Positions 37,001 to 46,000 of a DNA stretch of 64,000 nt are shown here, in pieces. Position 1 is the first letter of the stretch. Every line of letters begins with the position of its first letter. The notes under the pieces were generated by a model. That model did no database searches and was not told the DNA's origin. It saw only the letters and a list, made by a program, of their open reading frames with translations. The stretch is from the NCBI GenBank assembly GCA_017591395.1, contig WEDG01004095.1, positions 1-64,000 of the forward strand, written 5' to 3'. The translations under genes were made by a program, and so were the position numbers. The stretch comes from Schistocephalus solidus (lineage: Eukaryota > Platyhelminthes > Cestoda > Diphyllobothriidea > Diphyllobothriidae).

Positions 37001-40000
37001 ATAGGACAATGTGTTCAACAGAAGGGAGTTTGTGCGTGCAGGTAGTTGTGAGATGAGTTTGGACTGCGTAATTTTAGCGGATATTCCCGTGCGTGCGAAT
37101 ATGTACGAAGATGGCTGTGTCAGTGTCTGAATTGTCAGAGATAGGGTGAACATATAAGGCTTACTTGATAAATGTATTTTGGGCCTAAAGCCACGACCAA
37201 CCGATGGATCTGTAGATGGCTGATCCGACCTTTGCGTAGTTGAATTACGCTGTGTCGATACAAATAGGTTAGTAGAAGGGTTGATGATGGGCTGTACGGG
37301 AGGAGTGTATTCCTTGGTTGTGCTGATGGTTGATCACCTGTTTTGCGTGGTGGGAGGCGGGTCGGTGATGTGATCCGCTGATGTTTAACGAGATCATCAC
37401 GTGCCCTAAACGGCATTCTGCAGTGTGGACATATTAGTAAGTTTTCGGGTGTCTGTAGCTTTTTCTCTATGACATGGGAGATTTGTGTATTGTCTCTTCA
37501 CTCTGACCTCTTCTATTTAATGGGCTTCACAGATAACCGCTTCCGTCGTAGCGACGGTGCACCACCCCTGCCAATTCTCTGAGAGGCCTTCCTGGGTTTC
37601 AGACTTGGCATACAAGCGTATATAATTTCCAAATCCTTGCTGCTATTTCAACCGCTGGTTGGTTTCAGAGTACTGCGGGAAATTATAAACTTTCGGCGCC
37701 GAAGATGTCCTTTTTTAAATTCAAACTCTGATGAAAATGTGATTTCCTACAGAGCTAATATGTGAAAGACGTCTTCTGCACGTATTTTCTACAAGATATG
37801 ATGCATTTAGGGCAACTATTGAAGGTAAACGGATTGAATGTGCATTACCCGGCTAATCAATTTTTAGACAGTTCGTTTTTCATGCAGCTAGAAAGCCGTC
37901 TTCCTTGCATTTCGGGGCCTCGTTTTAGTTTAGTATGCCTCCGGACGAGTATTGTAATGTCACTTAAGTACTCCGTTTTAACCGAAACCATATTTTCGAA
38001 GTTCACTCGGTGTTTAACGAGTTTTGCGACACAGTGTGTGGGATCCGAGGCTCGCTCACTCACGACCGGCTTGTATGAAGTTAGGAACGAGGAGTTACTT
38101 GATACGAGCGGACGTTAATTCCGCCCCTGCAAGCATACCCACCTTCATTCCTATTTTTATATTTGAGGAGAGTGAATTTCGGAAGAGTACATAAGATGGA
38201 TGCTGCCCAGTCCTCACACTATGCGCTCGGGGTGGTGGTAGGTCTCGTCGTTTGCTATCTTTTCTGCCTCAAATGATGGCCTGGAATGTTTGGATATCCG
38301 GTTAAAATACGGAAAACGGATCGTTTCTGCATGTCCCAACTGATGGTGATATTCCATTAGTTCGTTTCGAAAAACATACGTATGTTTGTGCTGATGGCAG
38401 TGTGAGGACCTACGACTTTGTGCTTCTAACTAAATAAAGACTTGCGGCGCCTTCTGACCATTTCATTAGCGACTTATTTTTATCTTTTTGAACATTTTGA
38501 CCTCACGCTCACCTGACCACGCGGGGTGTGAACAAACATTATTCTTAGGGTTTGCCGGTGTGTGTCGCGAAGGTTAAGTTTACGTACATGCACGCAGAAG
38601 CCTGGGTCATGTAAGTGAATACGGGTGAAATCTTGGTCTTTTTCCAAGTTGATGCTACCTCGCGGTGCAGAGATTTTTATTTTTCACTGTCTGTGGTGTA
38701 TTTATGTGTCAGGCGTGACTTACTGAGCGTTGACCACCGTTGAACATGTCTCATTAGGCTTTTGCATATGTGCATCTTCCTCCAATTTCCAAAGTCCCTA
38801 GGTTCCTTTCGGTTTACTGCCTGTCCTCTGCTGTTCAATGCCCTATCCTTTGCTTATTTTTTCTCTTTGAGGCCTTTTTGACTTAGGTCTATTTTAGCTG
38901 GTCAATACCCGCTTTGTTTATTTAGCATAAATTTCAGTTTTTTTCATCAGACGAGCCACCACCTGTCCACTGATTGTTGTTTTACCTGTATTTGCCATGT
39001 TAGAACCCATGTTGTCTTCTGCCTCAAACGGGATTTAGAGGTCCTAGTACAGACGAAGTGAGCTTTACGAAGTTTTTGTAGACCACAAGATGTTGGATCA
39101 AGTGAGAGCATTGCACAAAATTTGTCTCATAAGGTGACTGTTTGATGTTTGCACTATTTGCATTGAAAACGTCAGTCTTTTACCCCTAATACTTTCGGGG
39201 ACAGCCGACGCACGCAGTAGGCAATAAACGCTTTATTAACTTTGGGTTTGTGTGAGTCAGCTGCAAGTTGTGGTCTCTCATCGACGGGCGGTGTTGGTCT
39301 ACCCGTCGCTAATGGCGGTTTTCTGCCTTTGAGGACGCTCCTGCATTGTTTAGGTCAGCATTCGATCTGATGAATTGTGAACGGAAATACTAGAATACGT
39401 TTACGCTTGCTAAAGATGGCTTGATTGGGTTTTAATATTGATTATCGTTCCGTATAATCTGCAGATATTTTGGACACTTGAGGATTAAGGATTTTAAATG
39501 CACTTCTTTTCTGCATTCTGCAAAATCCACAGTAGGTAAAAAAATGTGTAATTAAATAGAATTCATCTTTACCTGTTTTCGATACCCTTAAATTACAAAA
39601 TGCGTTACAGAAGGTATGCACAAAAATATTCCGTGGCCATCGCAGATCTTGCAAGGGCCCCTTTAATATGGGGTAATGGTAATAGGAATGTTATGGGTGG
39701 GGTAAGGGAACCAGACATCATTTTTCGGGACTGAAAAGTTCAAAGTTATGTCATTGGTTTGTTTAAATAGACTAAGCAAGGGTAAAAGCACGAGCGCGTA
39801 ATTTTAAATACTGGAAATTAGGAGCTGTAAATGGGCGGACGGAATTAAAACCAAGAGCATTGGCCAGACGATCTGATCCCAGCATGTATTTGCAAATTTT
39901 TATTCAAGAAGAAAGTATGAAGACTACATCATTTAATCCAACTCTTTGTGATAGCCGTGAGTGAACATAATACTGAAGTTGGCATCGTTGATCTCCTAAC

Positions 40001-43000
40001 ACTTAATCCTAACTCCAACCTATATCCCTCGCCCTAATCGTAAACCGAACGCTAGCCCTCCTGCTAACACTTGAAGGATGCCTAAAGAGGAATGAGCGAA
40101 AGGTAAAGAGGTTTAATTAAGGAGTTAAGGCTAGGTGAAGCCGCATATCCACTTGTCACCGAATGCTCTTTCTTGTACTCATTTGGCTGTAACTCACTTC
40201 TTTACATTTTATGCTCAAAGGCCATATTTAGGTTTTTTTGAGTTTGACATTTCACTCATAGTTTTGATTCCGACCTGCCGTTGCATTTGATTTTTGGGTT
40301 TACATTCTACAAGCTGTATACTTTACAAGTAAGGAAAATCATAAATTCCTCTTTGCTCTTAAAAAGATGCCATGCTGGGCTCATAAAATCATGTAATTAA
40401 TATAGGCTGTGTTGGATACTTCGTGAAGGGCATTCATTTGAATAGACGTTGCAGGTTCTTAAAAGCGCATGTTACCCTTTCTCCGGGCATAAACTATGAG
40501 AAACACATGATTTTCTACTGAATGAGTACATTAAAAAAATATTTATGCGCATATATTCTGTAACTTATATTTTAATTTATAAGGACATCAAAGATCCCCG
40601 AGACGCGTGCATGCTACTACCGTTTTTGTGGACAGCAGAAAAGATGAGCATTCAAAAGCCAATGTCCTAGCATGTCTTAAATGTCATTATCCGATTGTTC
40701 GACCGTCGATTTCGACGATGTCCACCGTATGCTCCACGGAAGGCTGGTGCAGGGACGGTGACGTGTGCGTGAATTAGTTTTAAGTGATAGTAGCCTTGCG
40801 CTGCAGCTACCGCCCTCTATCCTCCTCCCCCACCTGAACCCGGTGTCATGACAGAGTCAAGAAAACCGGAGGCGAGAGAGGACGCATATGGCTGGCGTGG
40901 CCGGAGCCGCTCCTGGGCGTAACACCACACCTGGCTTGGATCTAACGGAGTGGGAGTGCCATAAAGGCCACATTAAGAAGGAGCCATTGCAGCCTGACTG
41001 TCAGTCCGCTAGTCAGCCACCTCACACAAAACACACATTGGACTGACCACGCGGTCCGAGTTATCCCGTCAGTTGGCAACCTTCCAAGCCACGGCTTTTA
41101 GCGCATCGTGATAGTTTCAAACGCGTCAGATTGTTTATAGTGAGGAAAATGCGCTGAGCTCTCGACCTTACTCTCTCCTCTACCACCACCACAATCAGAC
41201 CACTGTCCAAGCCGGTCAGTTGTCTGAGGCGGAAGTGGACGCAGCTACTGCTGACCTTGTCTACGTGTACTACGTACACGACCTTGCCCCCCGAATACAA
41301 GCACCAGGATTTCACACAACAGGGGATTGAACGGCTTACATCTCACATGTGTGAGATAGTCAGAGGTCACGTTAAGAAGGAGCCATCGCAGCCTGACTAT
41401 CAGACCACCAGTCAGCCACTCCACACAACACACATTGGACTATCTGCGAGGTCTGAGTGTAATTGTCAGTTGGCAACCTTCCAACCGCGGCGCTTAACCT
41501 TACCGCACACTCTTCTCTTCCCCTACCTGAGCCCGGTCTCATGACACAGTCAGGAAGACCGGAGATGGGAGAGGGCGCAGGTAGCTGGCGCGGCCGGAGC
41601 CGCCCCTCGGCGTACCACCACACCTGGCTCAAATCCCACGGAATGGGAGTGCCATTGGCTCGGCCACATTAAGAAAAAGCCATTGCAGCCTGACTCAAAG
41701 TCTGCCAGTCAGCCACTTCACACAAAACACACATTGTGCTGACCGTGCAATTCGAGTTATCCCGTTAGTTGGCAACCTTCCAAGCCACGGCTTTTAGCGC
41801 GCCGTGATAGTTTCAAGCGCGTCAGATTGTTTATAGTGAGGAAAATGTGCTGAACTCTCGACCCCACTCTCTCCCCCACCCCCACAATCAAACCACTGTC
41901 CGAGCCGGTCAGTTGCCTGATGTGGGAGTGGGCGCATTGGCTGACGGATCGGCGTATGCGTCTTCGCGCACCACAGCATGACCTGGCCCCCATAACGCAC
42001 ACCAGGATTTACTTACTGAGGGGATATGGAGCAGCCATCGCCGTCTGACTCCTAGTCCACTGGTCAGCCACTCGAAACACAACACATACTCTGAGCCGAC
42101 GGCGTGGTCGGGTGTTAGCGTCAGATTGGCAGCCTTCCCAGCCACGGTTTCTAGGAAACCATGATATACTCAGGTACATGGTGATTGTGAGGGTGTTTTC
42201 GATGTATTGGTGTAGGTAGTTTGCGCTGATATAGCTAAGCCTCCGGTGGTTTACCGCAGGTTTTTGTGAATGCGCATGTGGCCGAATAGGCCCATGCGGT
42301 GTATGAATGTGCGGGAGCAGTGAGGGCAGTGGAGGCGGGCACGTCGACTGTATGTCGGAGCCCCAGGCGCTGGTTCGACAGCCTCCATGCGATGGATTTG
42401 CAGGTAACCGATTAAGCCGATGCCTGAGTTGAATTTGCGGGCGCCGTGTGTGCAGAAAAAATCGGAAGAGGCTGCGGGGTGTCATTCATGGTAGTGGGGG
42501 TGGCGGTGGCGGTAAGAATGGCTTGAGCGGAGGGTGTGAATGGGGTATAGGTGTTGTCGGCATTGCGGTGAATTCCGCTGTCATGGATGCGCATCTGACC
42601 GAATAGGCCCATGCGATGAGTGAATGCGCGAGGACAGTGAGGGCAGGGGAGTCGGGGATCTCTGCTGCGTGTTGGAGCTCCAGGCACTGGTTCACCGGTC
42701 TCTGTACGATGGATTCGCAAGTGACCGACCAGGCCGATGTGTGAGGTGAATGTGCGGTCGCAATGAGGACAGTTTAGGAGAGAGTCCCCATCGATGATGG
42801 TGGTTGTGGTGGTGGTCCTGGGGGTAACACGTGCTGAGCATTGTGCTGTGGTTTCGATGATGGTGGGACTAATAGAATTGACGCCAGGGGTGAGGGTTGG
42901 GTAATCCGAAGGAGGGTTGGCAGAAGTTGACGTAGAATTTTGAATTGTTGGATTGTTGGTGCATTGCGTCTGAAGATGTCCGACTAGGCAAATTCGCGCG

Positions 43001-46000
43001 CGGAAGGTGCGGTGACAGCTCGGGCATGTTGGAAGGACCTGGGCATTGGCGATGTCAGTCCGGGATGCTGGTGACTTTCGTGCCGCTCTTTTAGTCTTGG
43101 CAGCGGTGATCCTGTTGGCTTCGTAGATTGCTACCCCTGTCTTCACTGTTCTCCTCCAAGCCGATCGATTCCGGGCAAGGTTCTCCCAGGACTCTGGGTT
43201 GATCTGCAATTGCTTCAAAGTATCTTTGTAGCGTCGAACTTGACCCCCTTGTCGACGTGAACCCATGGGTAGCTTTTCGTCGTCCATCCGCACAAGGTAA
43301 CCGCTCCAGCGCAGTTGCAGTTGTTTCAACTGAGCGTAAATGCTGAGAATGCCTGTTCATTCTAGCGTTTCCGTGTCCGGTATCCTGTGTTGCCAATTCA
43401 GCTTTAGTTTTCTGCGGAGACAGCGGAGGTGGAAGTGGTTGAGCTTCCGCGCCTGCTTCTGGTAGATCATCCACGTCTCCGCTCCATACAGCAGGGTCGG
43501 CAATATGACAGCTTTGTACATCTTGAGTTTGGTGCTGAGGTGGAGACCATGTCGATTCCAGACCACATTTTGCATGCGTCAAAAGGCTGCTGGCTTTAGC
43601 GATCCGATGGGCGATCTCATCGTCGAATTTGGTGCTGCGTGAGAGATTGTTGCTTAGGTACGTGAAGGTATCCACAGATTTATGTTGGGCGCCATTGACA
43701 TTGATGTGAGCTGTGGTGTAGAGAGTGTTGGGCGACGGTTGATGCATCACAACCGTTTTCTCAGTGTTGATGCGAAGTTCGAAGTTGTCACAGGCGGCAG
43801 TGAAGAGGTCCATGCTCCTTTTCATTTACTTTTCTGTCGTTGTATTGAGTGCGCAGTCGTCAGCGAAGAGAAGTTCGTGGAAGGTGGCTGTGGAGACACG
43901 CGAGTGGAAGTGCATCCGTCGTTGGTTGAGGAGTCGGCCGTCCATCAGGTAGGCGATGCGGATCCCGGGGCTTTCGTCGCGGTAGGCATCCATTAACATT
44001 GCAGAGAACATGAGGCTGAAAAGGGTAGGTGCAAGGACGCAGCCCTGCTTCACTCCGTCGGTCACTGCGAATGCTTCAGATACTGTCCCGTTGTCAGCAA
44101 CGCGCGCCATCATCCCGTCGTGAAGCCGACGTACCATATGCGTGAACCGTTCAGGACAGCTGAATTTCTGCATGATTTTTCACAGCCCGTCGCGATTCAT
44201 CGCGTCAAAGGCTTTCGTCAGATCCAAAAAGATAGTGTAGAGGTGAGTCCGCATCTCTTGGCACTTCTCTTGCAGTTGGCGAGCAGCGAAGATCATTTCG
44301 ATTGTTCCTCTGTGTCGTCGAAAGCCGCATTGGCTTTCCGGGAGCAGTCCTTGCTCCAGGAGAGCATTGAAGCGGTTGAGGAGAATGCGGGCAAAGATCT
44401 TTCCAGTAATGTTCAGTAGCGAAATGCCTCGGTGGTTGTCGCAGAGTTGGCAGTTCCCTTTCTTCTTGTAGAGCTGGACAATGGTGGCGTCTTTGAAATC
44501 ATGAGGGACTTGTCCTTGGTGCCACATCTCTTGGAAGAGCACTATGAGTCGATTCATCAGCTGGGGTCCACCATGCTTGTAAATCTCAGCAGGTATCATT
44601 TTAACCACTATCACAACCACACTTAAGTAGACCATTCCAGTGGAAAACACGCTTCAAAGTTTTGGCCAACATTTCTTGAGATCGGTTGCTGACAGTATTT
44701 AGCGCTCCTTGTCCCTTCCGGGGCCTCTAGTGTGATTTTTTATGACTAGTTGATTATATGAATCATCAGAACAAGCGGTCTGTTGTGTAATCTCTCGTAG
44801 ACTCTACACTGACATAGTAATGTTCTTCCTTGTGAGAGGGCTTAGAATGAAGCCGATCATTTGCATAATTTCCTTCATTGTCGAGTTTTACGCGTCGTAT
44901 ACTTCAGACAGAGAAGTCAAGCGCATTCTTGCCTATCACCACATGGCCTTTTACCGATTCCGAAGTTACTGCGCTGACTTAAAGTAAATCCATCGGTGTA
45001 AACCTTTTCAGGCTCGTATTAAAAGTTTATATGAATATTTGAACCGAAATCTGTCAGCTACAATTAAATAATCACATATTTTTGCAAATATTTAATGATT
45101 CGCTATGCTGACAGCACGGCCTAGCTAAGAGCCCAAGCATGTATTTTGTCGATTTTTTCCCGCTGTGTGACGCAACTGCGAGGGGTCTGCTCATCAGTTC
45201 TTTCTCTGAAATCCTTTATCATTGCACATTGAAGTTGTAGATTGTTAGGTCTCAGACTGTTAGAATAACTGTGTCCTTTTTGGGGGGGCGAAGAGCGAGT
45301 GAAATCAACTTTGGGTATTCCCTTCCCATGGCACATCATCGCATTCCTCAGTAACAATAACTTTGACGCGCTTTGACACTCTCACAACACATTTAAATTC
45401 GTGGCCTGGAAGGCTGCTGACTGGCTACGTAACGCAGTCCTCTTAGGACGGAGAGGCAGACTCACAGCTCCTTCTAAATGTAGTCTTTCCTGGCTTTCCC
45501 ACTCTGGTGGCATCCGAGCCGCCCCTTTTGTAAGTGCTAGTATCTCCTGTGGAGACCGGGTCGCGTGTGGCGCCGGGCTGTTTTGCTTTATCGGCCATTG
45601 CCCCCGACGGTCTGAAATACCAAACCAGTTACTTTTTTACTTTGTCCAAAATATTTATTGAGGAAGTCCTTTCATAAACCTCGAATTTTCTCGTCAGTGT
45701 GGACAGTTTGCGCCGTCGTGGTCTAATGTGTAGTTTAAATTACAACCCCCCTGTAGAGTGTTCTCGCCGACTGTAAAAACTCTTGCCAATAAGCTGATCA
45801 TATTTTCTTAGAAGTAGCCGTCATTTTGTTCACATCGTTGTTTGTTGACGACAATGTTTATCTGTTTTGTAGGCAACTTAACTCCTCCCGAGAGTCCTTC
45901 GGATTTCTCCTACCGTCTTCAGCCATTCGTCGGAGAACTCAACCCCAACACTGAATTTTACGGAATTAAGGGATCTCCCAGTAAGTTAGTTCTCCTGCCT

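Noticed and set aside
43682..43996. + strand frames overlapping LINE-Z copy B
   Set aside because: The - strand frames carry the recognisable RT motifs; the + strand frames are shadows.
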